Assembly: GCA_023146255.1 (NCBI GenBank)
Contig: JAGLCJ010000015.1
Span: forward strand, 27,373 to 91,372
Length of the DNA: 64,000 nt
Origin: Alcanivoracaceae bacterium
GTDB lineage: Bacteria > Pseudomonadota > Gammaproteobacteria > Pseudomonadales > Alcanivoracaceae
Direction of reading: 5' to 3'
In this document: piece after piece, positions 25,119 through 33,896 of the stretch
Layout: each line of letters opens with the position of its first letter
How positions within the stretch are numbered: position 1 is the first letter of the stretch
The notes under the pieces: model-generated
The model's input: only the letters and a program-made list of their open reading frames with translations
The model's database searches: none
Told to the model about the DNA's origin: nothing
Program-made: the position numbers and the translations under genes

Positions 25119-27290
25119 ATGGATGAGTCCTCCGAGATTTCCCTGTTTCATTACCAGCGCCTGGTCAAGGTGGCGCAGCGCATCACCGCCCAGCACGATA
25201 TTGCCCGGCTTTGCGAGACAGTGCTGGAGGAGGCGCGGCAACTGACGCTGGCTGACGGCGGCACGCTGTATATGGTGGAGGGGCATGGCACCACCGCGCG
25301 GCTGGAGTTCGCCATTGTTCGCAACCGCAGCCTGAATATCCGGCTTGGCGGCTCCAGCGGCGGCAGCATTCACTACCCGGCGATCCCGATGTATCGCAAT
25401 GGCGTCGGCAATCACCAGAATGTCGCCAGTCATACCGGCCTGACCGGCAAGATGATCAATATTGCCGACGCCTATGACGTTGAGGAATTTGATTTCTCCG
25501 GAACCCGGGCATTCGACAAGCAGTTTGGTTACCACACCCGCTCGGTGCTGACGATTCCCTTGATGACTGAGTTCGGTGAGCTGGTAGCAGTGCTGCAGCT
25601 ACTGAATGCCACCGATGAGCGCAGCGGCGAGGTGATTTCGTTCAGTCAGAAGCTGGAACCGGTGATCTCTGTACTGGCGAGCTTTGCCGCCATCGCCATT
25701 CAGCAACAGCGAGCCATGCACGATCAGAAAGAGTTGCTGGTGGCGCTGTCCGGAGAACCGAACACCGGCCGGCTGCTTGAGCGTATCCTCAGCGAAGCTC
25801 AGGCCATGACTTATGCAGATGGCGGCTCGCTATACCTTTTTCGTGATGACAACGACCAGCCGCGACTGGAGTTCGCACTGGTTCGCAACGACAGCCTGAA
25901 GATCAATCAGGGCGGGTCGAGCGGCAACGACATCAGTTTGCCGCCGGTGCCGCTGCGCGATGAATCCGGGCAGGATAACCATCACCATATTGCTGCTCAT
26001 GTGGCCATTTCCGGGCAGCTGGTTAATATCCCGGATGCCTATCGGTCCGAGCAGTTCGACTTTTCCGGGACCAAGGTCTTTGATGAGCGGCATGGGTATC
26101 GATCGGTATCATTTCTCACCATTCCTCTTCTGAATCATCTGAATGAAGTTATCGGCGTGCTGCAACTTGTCAATGCACGGCATCCGCAGAGCCGGGAAAT
26201 TATCCCGTTCTCTGAGCACATCGAACCGCTGGTAAGGGCTCTGTCCAGTTATGCAGCGATTGCTCTGAATAACCTGATTCTGGTGCAGGAGCTGAAGAAC
26301 CTGCTGGATGCCTTTATCAAAGTCATCGCTCAGGCTATTGATGCGAAAAGCCCCCACACATCCGGCCATTGTCAGCGGGTGCCATTGCTGACCGAGTTGA
26401 TTGCCCGAGCGGCCTGTGAAGACATGTCTACTTTTCAGGATTTCAATCTTGATGATGACGGTTGGTATGAACTGCATGTCGCGGCCTGGATGCATGATTG
26501 CGGCAAGCTGGCGACGCCGGATTCGGTGCTCGACAAGTCCACTAAACTGCATACTCTTTGTGATCGCATCGATGCAGTCAGAACGCGCTTTGCCGCGTTA
26601 AAGAATCAGCAGGAGCGCGATGTGCTGCTAGCCATTCTTGCCGAGCCGGGACGCAGAGCCGAACTGGAGCGGGATCTGCAGCAGCAATTGCAGGTGCTGG
26701 ATGCGGAGTTGGCCTTTATTGAGGCGGCCAACAAGGGCGGTGAATTCATGGCGGAGGAGAGTAAGCAGCGTGTGCGCGCGATTGCTGCTCGGCAGTGGCG
26801 TAATGCAGCCGGGGATTTACAGCCACTACTGAGCGAGGATGAGGTTTACAACCTCTGCATTGAGCGCGGCACCCTGACCCATGAAGAGCGGCAAATTATT
26901 AATAACCATATGCAGGTCACTATCGACATGCTTGAGTCGTTGCCGTTCCCGCGCAAACTGCGCCGCGTGCCGGAGTATGCCGGTGGCCATCATGAAAAGA
27001 TGGATGGAACCGGGTTCCCCCGCGGGCTGAAGCGCGAGCAGATGTCCTGGCCCGCCAGAATGATGGCGATCGCTGATATCTTTGAGGCGCTGACTGCCAA
27101 GGACAGGCCATATAAGGATCCAATGAAGATTTCTCAGGCACTATCGATCATGCAGAAAATGCGTGATGGAAATCATATTGATCCGGATCTGTATGAACTC
27201 TTTGTTCGCAGCCGGGTCTGGGAGCAGTATGCGAAACAGGTTCTTGATCCGTCCCAGCTTGATATTCAGGATGCGGCTGCTTATCGCTAG
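25119..27290 (+). CDS. GAF-GAF-HD-GYP phosphodiesterase with insertion
   Basis: A 723-aa cytoplasmic sensor/enzyme. Two tandem, mutually similar GAF domains (about residues 20-200 and 215-390) share motifs such as FDFSGT and YADGGSLY. The C-terminal metal phosphohydrolase has the HD pair at residues 459-460 (MHDCGK) and HHEKMDGTGF at 624-633, so the GYP motif reads GFP. About 164 residues separate the two motifs, roughly 100 more than usual, including a Q/E-rich probable coiled coil near residues 520-575. It is predicted to degrade c-di-GMP. Its 3' end overlaps the M23 peptidase start. Confidence 0.88.
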   Translation: MDESSEISLFHYQRLVKVAQRITAQHDIARLCETVLEEARQLTLADGGTLYMVEGHGTTARLEFAIVRNRSLNIRLGGSSGGSIHYPAIPMYRNGVGNHQNVASHTGLTGKMINIADAYDVEEFDFSGTRAFDKQFGYHTRSVLTIPLMTEFGELVAVLQLLNATDERSGEVISFSQKLEPVISVLASFAAIAIQQQRAMHDQKELLVALSGEPNTGRLLERILSEAQAMTYADGGSLYLFRDDNDQPRLEFALVRNDSLKINQGGSSGNDISLPPVPLRDESGQDNHHHIAAHVAISGQLVNIPDAYRSEQFDFSGTKVFDERHGYRSVSFLTIPLLNHLNEVIGVLQLVNARHPQSREIIPFSEHIEPLVRALSSYAAIALNNLILVQELKNLLDAFIKVIAQAIDAKSPHTSGHCQRVPLLTELIARAACEDMSTFQDFNLDDDGWYELHVAAWMHDCGKLATPDSVLDKSTKLHTLCDRIDAVRTRFAALKNQQERDVLLAILAEPGRRAELERDLQQQLQVLDAELAFIEAANKGGEFMAEESKQRVRAIAARQWRNAAGDLQPLLSEDEVYNLCIERGTLTHEERQIINNHMQVTIDMLESLPFPRKLRRVPEYAGGHHEKMDGTGFPRGLKREQMSWPARMMAIADIFEALTAKDRPYKDPMKISQALSIMQKMRDGNHIDPDLYELFVRSRVWEQYAKQVLDPSQLDIQDAAAYR

Positions 27291-28101
27291 CGCGTTGCTG
27301 CTGCTTAGCCCTCTACTGCAGGCCGAGTTGCTGTCTTTGCGTGGGGATCCGGCGCCCGGCGCCTTGCTAATCGGTCAGGCGGTGCCTGGGGCTCGCGTAT
27401 GGCTGAACGAAAAGCCGCTAAGGGTAAGTCAGTCCGGGTACTTCCTGTTCGGCTTTGGTCGCGACGACAGTGGAGAGAGGCTGCTACGTATTGAAGCTGA
27501 TGGTCGTCATCTGGAAAGGCTTATTACACTGACTTCGCGGCAGTGGAACATTCAGCGGGTGGATGGCGTGCCGGCGCGCACGGTTACTCCGCCGCCGGAA
27601 GAGTTGGAGCGGATCCGCGCCGAGGCTGCTTTGGTACGCAAGGCAAGGGAAACAGATTCAGATCTTGAGTTCTTCCATCACGATTTTGTCTGGCCGGCCA
27701 GTGGCCGTATCAGTGGTGTCTACGGTAGTCAGCGGATATACAACGGCAAGCCCGGTAACCCTCATCTGGGTGTCGATATTGCTGCGCCAACCGGTAGCCC
27801 GGTGATTGCGCCTGCTGCCGGCATTGTCACGCTGGTACATGAGGACATGTTCTATTCCGGTGGCACGCTGGTGATAGACCATGGATTCGGTCTGTCATCA
27901 ACCTTTATTCATCTGCACAGCGTGCTGGTAAAGGAAGGACAGCAAATCAGGCAGGGCGATCTTATTGCGGAAATCGGTGCCTCTGGGCGGGCCACCGGAC
28001 CACATCTTGACTGGCGTATGAACTGGTATCAGGAGCGGCTTGATCCACAATGGTTTATGGGTGGCATGGAATCCGGCCAGGTAAAGGCTGGTTCGCGCTG
28101 A
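27271..28101 (+). CDS. M23 (LytM) family metallopeptidase
   Basis: A 276-aa exported protein (signal MRLLIASALLLLSPLLQA). After an N-terminal beta-rich domain, the LytM domain shows NPHLGVDIAAPTGSPVIAPA (HxxxD zinc motif), then FIHLHSVLV (HxH) and GPHLDWRM, so the zinc site and catalytic histidines appear intact. It is predicted to cut peptidoglycan cross-links in the periplasm. Its start lies within the last 20 nt of the HD-GYP gene, indicating coupling. Confidence 0.88.
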   Translation: MRLLIASALLLLSPLLQAELLSLRGDPAPGALLIGQAVPGARVWLNEKPLRVSQSGYFLFGFGRDDSGERLLRIEADGRHLERLITLTSRQWNIQRVDGVPARTVTPPPEELERIRAEAALVRKARETDSDLEFFHHDFVWPASGRISGVYGSQRIYNGKPGNPHLGVDIAAPTGSPVIAPAAGIVTLVHEDMFYSGGTLVIDHGFGLSSTFIHLHSVLVKEGQQIRQGDLIAEIGASGRATGPHLDWRMNWYQERLDPQWFMGGMESGQVKAGSR

Positions 28102-28107
28102 GCTCGG

Positions 28108-29340
28108 CTACATCGGCCCCAAAGAGCCATCTTCATCAATTAATACCACCCGGTTTCTGCCAAGACGTTTTGCTTCGTAGAGTGCCTCATCGGCAAGGCG
28201 GATCAGGTCGCTGCACTGGGTGATTCCTCGGCGCCAGGCTGCAACGCCGACACTTATTGTAATGACGTTACTACAACGGGAAGCGCTATGTTCCATGCCC
28301 TGCTTCTCAATGCGATCCCGAACCCGTTCGGCGAATACCAGCGCATCATTAAGGCGGATTCCGTTCAGTACAACGAGGAATTCCTCGCCACCATAGCGGG
28401 CCAGAAAGTCAGACTCACTTTGAATCATTGACTGAACGACAGTGGAGACAGTACGCAGACAGTCGTCACCGGCGAGATGCCCGTAGTTGTCGTTGTACTG
28501 CTTGAAAAAATCAATATCGAACAGCAGAACAAAAAGGTTCCCTTCCTGCGGTGTGCGCTGCTTCTGCTGGTGAATCAGGCGGCCAAGACGGTCTTCCATG
28601 CCGCGTCGGTTAACGGTGCCGGTGAGCGGGTCCTCGCTGGCCTGGTTCTCAAGGACGATGTTGGCGGAATGTAGCTCGTTCCGGTGCATTGCCAGTACGC
28701 GCTCCGCCAGATAGTGCTGACGCTGAAGTCTTTCAAAATTGTACTGGCCGTGCAGGCTGAGCACTCCACCGGCCAGAACAAAGAAGAAAAGCACCAGGAT
28801 TTCGGCGGCCGCCAAAGTGCTGAAGAAAATCATAGAGCCAAGCATCAGCAGAAGAATAATGCCGCTGGTGACCAGCGCCCAGCGCAGGGTGATGCGAAAC
28901 AGCGTGCCCATCAGCAAGATGGCCAGCAGATTGAACAGGTAGTAGCTGTAGTTGAGCTCATGATCGAGTGTCGCGCTCAGGTAGTTATTCGACATCGATA
29001 CGGTCAGGGCGGTAAGGCAGACCGCTGGCTGCAGCAAGCGATCAGGTCGCCCCGGAGCGGCCGCCCACCAGGCAAAGCTGGCGGCCATGACGGCCAGGAG
29101 TCTGGCGCGCCAACTGTGCATGGCGCTATCCGGGTCAATCAGGACTTCGACCAGGGAGCCGCCCAGCAATAGCAGGGCGACAATCAAGAAAGATGAGCGG
29201 ATTAGCGTCCGGGATAGGCCAAGCAAATAGGTCTGAAAGCTACGTTCCAGCGGCGCGGGCAAGCCCAGATGCCACGGCAGGCGGATGTCTGCGCCGTCTG
29301 GCAGGGGCCTATCAGAGAAATGCCGTTTATCGGCGCTCAT
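28108..29340 (-). CDS. Membrane-bound diguanylate cyclase (GGDEF) without I-site
   Basis: A 410-aa protein with six or so hydrophobic segments between residues 35 and 205 and a GGDEF domain beginning at ASEDPLTGTVNRRGMEDRL. GGEEF is at residues 317-321. At the inhibitory site it has SESD instead of RxxD, so c-di-GMP feedback inhibition is probably absent, unlike the other three GGDEF proteins here. It is divergent from the quorum-sensing synthase gene. Confidence 0.9.
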   Translation of the reverse strand: MSADKRHFSDRPLPDGADIRLPWHLGLPAPLERSFQTYLLGLSRTLIRSSFLIVALLLLGGSLVEVLIDPDSAMHSWRARLLAVMAASFAWWAAAPGRPDRLLQPAVCLTALTVSMSNNYLSATLDHELNYSYYLFNLLAILLMGTLFRITLRWALVTSGIILLLMLGSMIFFSTLAAAEILVLFFFVLAGGVLSLHGQYNFERLQRQHYLAERVLAMHRNELHSANIVLENQASEDPLTGTVNRRGMEDRLGRLIHQQKQRTPQEGNLFVLLFDIDFFKQYNDNYGHLAGDDCLRTVSTVVQSMIQSESDFLARYGGEEFLVVLNGIRLNDALVFAERVRDRIEKQGMEHSASRCSNVITISVGVAAWRRGITQCSDLIRLADEALYEAKRLGRNRVVLIDEDGSLGPM

Positions 29341-29668
29341 TGCACTTTTCCTTATGCAAACTGATTTGTCCTTGCGGTCGCCGGGGCCGCATCTTGATTT
29401 ATAACATCACTATGCCATCGCATGCCACACGCACCTGCCGAGTTTAGCCCTCTTCGGGCTCGAAGGGGGGCAGAGTCCTTTGGACGTCTTTTAAATATCT
29501 CTGTGATTTCGTCGTGATGTCTTAATGATTTGAGGAAGTATGTTCGATGGAATCAATTACATCCGTTATGGGTAAATCACGGATAAATTGTTTATCGATG
29601 GTGCCACATTATCCGCTGTGAAGATGCCTGATTCTTCACTGAATCACTTAACCAGCGGAGTTTTCGTC
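29341..29668. other. Intergenic region between GGDEF and cqsA/lqsA genes
   Basis: About 330 bp serving divergent promoters. A small hairpin AGCCC-TCTTC-GGGCT lies near 29446. The stretch 29490-29620 is noticeably AT-rich compared with the genome and probably contains the promoter and regulatory sites of the autoinducer synthase. No clear -35/-10 pair or riboswitch was recognised. Confidence 0.4.
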
Positions 29669-30940
29669 ATGACTTTTTCAGTATCGGCACGACCGGATTC
29701 AGACAGCGGTTCCTCTATTCGGCAACACCTCGGCGAGAGGATGAATGCATTCCGCATTGATCGCTGGCAGACCGAATGGAAAGGCAGGCATATCATGCGC
29801 GGCCTGGCTCCCGGTCGCAGCTCAGTGCGGCTGATTAGCAACGATTATCTTGCTATCGCCAATCATCCGGAGATTGTTCAGGCTCAGATCGATGCGCTTA
29901 AGGCGACCGGTGACAGTGTATTAATGTCCGGTGTATTTCTTCATGGCGATACTCCCCAAAGCAGTCTGGAAAGCCGGTTTGCAAAATGGACCGGTATGCA
30001 TGAAGCGATTCTGTCGCAGTCCGGCTACGCGGCCAATGTCGGATTGCTGCAATCCATTTCCGGGCCTGGCGTGCCCGTGTATATCGATATGCATGCTCAT
30101 GCTTCTTTGTGGGAAGGCATCCAGAGTGCCGGCGCGGAAGCGCATGCCTGGCGGCACAACGATGTGGCGCATTTGCGCAGGCAGCTGTCTGCGCATGGCG
30201 CGGGTGTGGTTTGCGTGGACTCCGTTTACAGCACCAACGGCAGTGTCTGCAGGCTTCGTGAAATCATTGAGCTTGCTCGATCCATGGGCTGTATGGTGAT
30301 TGTCGACGAGTCGCATTCATTGGGTACGCATGGACCTCATGGCGCCGGCCTCGTCGCGCAGCTAGGCCTGACCAGTCAGGTCGATTTTATTACCGCAAGT
30401 CTGGCTAAAGCATTTGCCGGGAGGGCTGGACTGGTGTTGTGCCCGGAAGGTTTCAGTGACTACTTCTGGTTCACTGCTCGGCCCGCCATATTCAGTTCCT
30501 GTCTGTTACCGCATGAACTGGCGGCGCTGAGCAAGACTCTGGATATCATAATCCGCGATGATTGGCGCCGTGCCGCTGTACAGAAAAATGCCGATATGGT
30601 GCGTCAGGGACTTGCTGACCTGGGTTACAACGTTGAGGCAAGCCAGTCGCAGATCATTGCCCTTGAAGCTGGCCTGGAGTACGACACACTCAGGCTGCGA
30701 GAGGCACTGGAAGGGCAGGATATCTTCGGTTCGGTATTTTGCGCGCCAGCAACACCGAAGAAGCGCTCGCTGGTGAGAATGAGCATAAATGCATCGCTTA
30801 CCGTGGAGGACATCGAGAAATTATTGCATGGCTGTGAGGTTATTCGTGATCAGGTTGGCATGTGGGCCTGGCCTTCCACTCGCCGCCGTGAAAACGGTGC
30901 CAAGGCGCTAGTAGGGTTGAGATCAGTCAGTGGGCTGTAG
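29669..30940 (+). CDS. cqsA: Alpha-hydroxyketone autoinducer synthase (CqsA/LqsA family)
   Basis: A 423-aa fold-type I PLP enzyme of the alpha-oxoamine synthase group. Landmarks are SNDYLAIANHPEIVQAQ, GDTPQSSLESRFAKWTG, VDSVYSTNGSVCRL, VDESHSLGTHGPHGAG and the PLP lysine (residue 247) in ITASLAKAFAGRAG. The sequence resembles CqsA of Vibrio and LqsA of Legionella rather than KBL or SPT. It would make a CAI-1/LAI-1-like signal from an acyl-CoA and an amino acid precursor. The convergent lqsR- and lqsS-like genes support this. ATG at 29669 has a GGAG site; upstream starts lack one. Confidence 0.87.
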   Translation: MTFSVSARPDSDSGSSIRQHLGERMNAFRIDRWQTEWKGRHIMRGLAPGRSSVRLISNDYLAIANHPEIVQAQIDALKATGDSVLMSGVFLHGDTPQSSLESRFAKWTGMHEAILSQSGYAANVGLLQSISGPGVPVYIDMHAHASLWEGIQSAGAEAHAWRHNDVAHLRRQLSAHGAGVVCVDSVYSTNGSVCRLREIIELARSMGCMVIVDESHSLGTHGPHGAGLVAQLGLTSQVDFITASLAKAFAGRAGLVLCPEGFSDYFWFTARPAIFSSCLLPHELAALSKTLDIIIRDDWRRAAVQKNADMVRQGLADLGYNVEASQSQIIALEAGLEYDTLRLREALEGQDIFGSVFCAPATPKKRSLVRMSINASLTVEDIEKLLHGCEVIRDQVGMWAWPSTRRRENGAKALVGLRSVSGL

Positions 30941-30954
30941 CGGTTGGATATGGC

Positions 30955-30979
30955 GACGGGAGGCGTTCGCCTCCCCGTC
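30955..30979. terminator. Hairpin between cqsA and lqsR-like gene
   Basis: GACGGGAGGCG pairs with CGCCTCCCCGTC (one bulge, 2-nt apex) just after the synthase stop and before the convergent regulator stop. It is a likely bidirectional terminator or transcript-end hairpin, although T-runs are absent. Confidence 0.5.
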
Positions 30980-30990
30980 CCTGGTAAAGG

Positions 30991-31998
30991 CTAGCCTGCA
31001 GCGTCCAGTTGAGCCAGATAGGAAGCATAACTTGCCTGCTGCTCATCATATTCGATGTCAGCAGGCGGGTTCTCTACCAATGCATACAGCCAGGACTTTC
31101 CTCCGGATATTTTTTTTGCCGGGTGAATATACTCATGCCAGTCAAAATCATCCGATTCATCCACATCTTCCGGTGATGCCCACAACCAGATCACAGCCTG
31201 TTTGTTCTTCAGGCGACTCACTATGTCGGCAGGGGGATTGAATCTGCGAATCGAGAAAATCTGTTCATCTGCCTGACTTTCACTGTATATAACCAGTCGA
31301 TAAAGCCGGCCATCATGGGTCACCATCAGAAAACCATTCGGATCCTCTACATAGTAGTACTCGGCAATATTTCTTTTCTCGATCATGGTATAGAACATGG
31401 AAACGAATTCCGGGTCACGAATAAACTCCGGAGATTTCATTGCAAGCGTGTTCTGGATCATTGAAGAGATATCTTCAAAGTACCGTCTTTGAAGTTCGGA
31501 AATGGTTTGGTTGATTTTTTTCTCTATGTCCGGGTCGCTCTTTGTCAGAAATCTGTCTATCAAACCATCATTAAATGCCTTCACGGCAATCTTCTCGTCT
31601 CCAACGCCGGTGAGCAACACTCTTTTGATTCTCCGGTTCTGGATTTTTTCGCAGAAGCTCAGGCCATTCATCTCAGGCATGTCGTAATCGACAATGACTA
31701 CCGAGATGTCACGGAATCGGTCCGGGTTGCTGATCTCCTGCTCAATCAGAGCCAGATCCAGCCGAAGCGCCCCTCCCGCACGATGCTGTTGACCGAGAAA
31801 CGAAAAGCAGCGTTGATCCAGAGGTACCATCGATCCGTGGTGATTAACGAACTCGAGTGCGACACTGGTGCTGGAAAAGCAGCGGAATGCCAACTGCTCC
31901 GAGAGCAATAGCGTGAAGCTGCTCAGAAAGCGCTGATTGTCATCGACAAAAACAACGGTCGATGGATGATAGTACGGCAGTATCGACTTGGGTGTCAT
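30991..31998 (-). CDS. LqsR-like response regulator
   Basis: A 335-aa protein with an N-terminal receiver domain: acidic pair D19-D20 (VVFVDD), phospho-acceptor D104 in VIVDYDMPEMNG, the threonine in VLLTGVGDE and lysine in FLTKSDPD. The gap between the acidic pair and D104 is about 40 residues longer than in CheY, as in Legionella LqsR. The C-terminal domain (about 170-335) matches no familiar DNA-binding fold, also LqsR-like. It overlaps the kinase gene by 4 nt (ATGA), so they form one operon. Confidence 0.8.
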   Translation of the reverse strand: MTPKSILPYYHPSTVVFVDDNQRFLSSFTLLLSEQLAFRCFSSTSVALEFVNHHGSMVPLDQRCFSFLGQQHRAGGALRLDLALIEQEISNPDRFRDISVVIVDYDMPEMNGLSFCEKIQNRRIKRVLLTGVGDEKIAVKAFNDGLIDRFLTKSDPDIEKKINQTISELQRRYFEDISSMIQNTLAMKSPEFIRDPEFVSMFYTMIEKRNIAEYYYVEDPNGFLMVTHDGRLYRLVIYSESQADEQIFSIRRFNPPADIVSRLKNKQAVIWLWASPEDVDESDDFDWHEYIHPAKKISGGKSWLYALVENPPADIEYDEQQASYASYLAQLDAAG

Positions 31999-33311
31999 AG
32001 CGCATCTTTTGGAAAAGTCAGAATGAATTCGGCATATTCGCCGACTACGGAGCGGCAGGTAATGCCGCCGCCCATACTCTCCATTACCTTCTTGCAGAAG
32101 GACAGGCCTACACCAGATCCTTCTTCAACGGATTTTGAGCTATAGAAGTGCTCAAACAAATGACGTTGGTCAATGATTGATATTCCTATGCCCGTATCCC
32201 GGACAATTATCTGGTTATGCAGCCGGTGGCTGACGGTGCTGATTGTAATATTACCCCTCCCGGCCTTCAGTACGCTGTGAAGGGCGTTCTTGACGAGGTT
32301 GAAAAGGGTATGGGTGATCAGCAGCGCTGAGCCGTGGTAGCTGAAGTCGACGCTGACTTCGACCGTTACCAGGGCTCGCTCGTGATCTGATTTGAAAGGA
32401 TAGCGGGCCATTGCCGCGGCGATAGTGGCCCGAGCGGAATGTTGCCCCTGATCATCTGCTTTCAGGGAGGCCTGCCCTGCGCTCAGTAACAGCATGTCTA
32501 TGATGACGTTGGAGTAATCAATCTCCTCATCAATAGAGCTGGCCGCCTTGCCGAGCTGCTCCAGCCGTGACGTTCTCAGTTCGCGCACCGGCAGGCCAGC
32601 TTCGTGAGCAAGCCGATATGCGTGGGTGAGCTCGGGAAGATAACTGCGAATAGCGCCTGCTGCACCTTTCATTCCCAGTAACGGTGTACGCAGCTCGTGG
32701 GCGATATTCCGGCCTACGGACGCATAGGCATCCAGTTTCTCGTCTTTCACCATTTGTGCGGTGTAGTTAAAAACACTGCCGGCGATGATGACAAAGAGGT
32801 AAACCGGAAGCTGCGCCAGGTAGGCATCTATTTCCGGTGGTTGGTTTGAGGTCAGCCAGAAGGCTATCCATGCCAGTATGGATCCGCCTAGCGATGTCAG
32901 GATGACCAGTAGCCAGTCATGCAGTGCCAGCACCAGAAGAAACAGTGCTGCCATTGTCGACATCGCCCAGATCAGTGACATGTCGTTGCGCAGCAGCATG
33001 TAGGTAAAGAAAAATGGCAGGGTGAAAACCATCGTCAGCAGCCAGTAGCTGGCGAAATGGTCTTTCAGTTTCTCGGGCCAATAGCGGGAAAATATCAGGG
33101 GTAGGCAAATTGCTGTGCCGGCAAGTCGCAGCCAGAAATTCTCATAAGGCTGCGGAAACAGGTCGTGCCAGATGAAGTAATACAGCGGAAAGCCAATCAC
33201 GCCGAGCACGCCGACCATCGGCGCGTTATAGCGTGAGTAATGAGCACTTTCGCGAACGGCAGTAGTCAGTCGTACAAAAAAGGCCCGCTTATCGGGCATC
33301 AGCCGACGCAT
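31995..33311 (-). CDS. Autoinducer sensor histidine kinase (LqsS/CqsS-like)
   Basis: A 438-aa kinase with about six transmembrane segments (residues 30-185), followed by the H-box RNIAHELRTPLLGMKGAAGA with H205, the N-box LVKNALHSVLKAG, and ATP-binding motifs DTGIGIS and GSGVGLSFCKKVMESMGGG. Vibrio CqsS has a C-terminal receiver; this protein, like LqsS, has none. With the adjacent LqsR-like regulator and synthase it forms a complete alpha-hydroxyketone quorum-sensing set. A start at 33299 (MPDKRAF) is an alternative. Confidence 0.82.
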   Translation of the reverse strand: MRRLMPDKRAFFVRLTTAVRESAHYSRYNAPMVGVLGVIGFPLYYFIWHDLFPQPYENFWLRLAGTAICLPLIFSRYWPEKLKDHFASYWLLTMVFTLPFFFTYMLLRNDMSLIWAMSTMAALFLLVLALHDWLLVILTSLGGSILAWIAFWLTSNQPPEIDAYLAQLPVYLFVIIAGSVFNYTAQMVKDEKLDAYASVGRNIAHELRTPLLGMKGAAGAIRSYLPELTHAYRLAHEAGLPVRELRTSRLEQLGKAASSIDEEIDYSNVIIDMLLLSAGQASLKADDQGQHSARATIAAAMARYPFKSDHERALVTVEVSVDFSYHGSALLITHTLFNLVKNALHSVLKAGRGNITISTVSHRLHNQIIVRDTGIGISIIDQRHLFEHFYSSKSVEEGSGVGLSFCKKVMESMGGGITCRSVVGEYAEFILTFPKDAL

Positions 33312-33333
33312 TGATGGTCCTGCAAGAAGGAAG

Positions 33334-33355
33334 CTGACCCGCGGGTGCGGGTCAG
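33334..33355 (-). terminator. Hairpin at the stop of the Arc-family gene
   Basis: CTGACCCGC and GCGGGTCAG form a 9-bp stem with a 4-nt loop; the stop codon of the Arc-like gene lies in the stem. On the minus strand a pyrimidine-rich CTTCCTTCTT follows, so it can act as a weak terminator ahead of the kinase gene. Confidence 0.6.
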
Positions 33356-33687
33356 TCGAGCAGTTTCAGTACCGCTTCGCGCTTGCCGGGCTCCAGTTTG
33401 CGGAATGCTTGTAACAGGCGGCGTTCGGTGTCGTTACCAGCTGCGGCGTCCGAGCCGCCAACAGAGCGCAGTGCTGGCGCTGCGATCATCGGTTGCTCGC
33501 CAATGGTTTCGATAACATCACTTTCTGCCAGGCTGCGCTCAAGGCGGGCGACAATTTCCGAGTTCATGCTGCGACGGCTGCGTCGGGCAACTTCGGCAAT
33601 GGCCTGACGCATACCGCCTGGCAGGCGGACTACGAATTTTTCGATCTCAACCCGGGCTTCACCGGGGGCTTTGTCGAATCGGATCAT
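33352..33687 (-). CDS. Arc-family ribbon-helix-helix DNA-binding protein
   Basis: A 111-aa protein with an Arc-type RHH domain at residues 15-55 (KFVVRLPGGMRQAIAEVARR, then SRRSMNSEIVARLERSL), an Ala/Gly-rich linker and a C-terminal helix LLQAFRKLEPGKREAVLKLL. RHH proteins act as dimers on short inverted repeats. Targets are unknown; it is divergent from a LysR gene and upstream of the quorum-sensing kinase. There is no toxin gene beside it, so a toxin-antitoxin role is not supported. Confidence 0.82.
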   Translation of the reverse strand: MIRFDKAPGEARVEIEKFVVRLPGGMRQAIAEVARRSRRSMNSEIVARLERSLAESDVIETIGEQPMIAAPALRSVGGSDAAAGNDTERRLLQAFRKLEPGKREAVLKLLD

Positions 33688-33798
33688 GGCGGGTGTCCTT
33701 GTCTTTGTTTCAATGGGGGATAGCAGGAGGGCGCCCTTTCAGCGCCGGCCCGATGTCTGGTAGTCAGTAAATACGTACTATGTGGCCATGGTCAACTA

Positions 33799-33811
33799 TG
33801 TCAATTTGACA
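33799..33811. promoter_or_regulatory. TGTCAA-T-TTGACA palindrome between Arc and LysR genes
   Basis: A perfect 6-bp inverted repeat around one base in the divergent intergenic region. Each arm is also a consensus -35 hexamer pointing outwards, so back-to-back promoters or an operator are possible. A further imperfect TAGT/ACTA repeat is at about 33761-33780. Confidence 0.45.
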
Positions 33812-33896
33812 TCACGGTCCGGCGCCAAGGGTATTAACTGACTGAAACATGGCATAATTTCCACTCCTTATTATCCTGTCCGGGAGTATTCAGGCT

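Noticed and set aside
23414..25126. 570-codon plus-strand frame opposite thrS
   Set aside because: Antisense to a full-length, motif-complete ThrRS; repetitive Leu/Val/Ala composition expected from the reverse of GC-rich codons.
33352..33687. Antitoxin of a toxin-antitoxin pair
   Set aside because: The RHH protein has no adjacent small toxin gene; its neighbours are a kinase and a divergent LysR gene.
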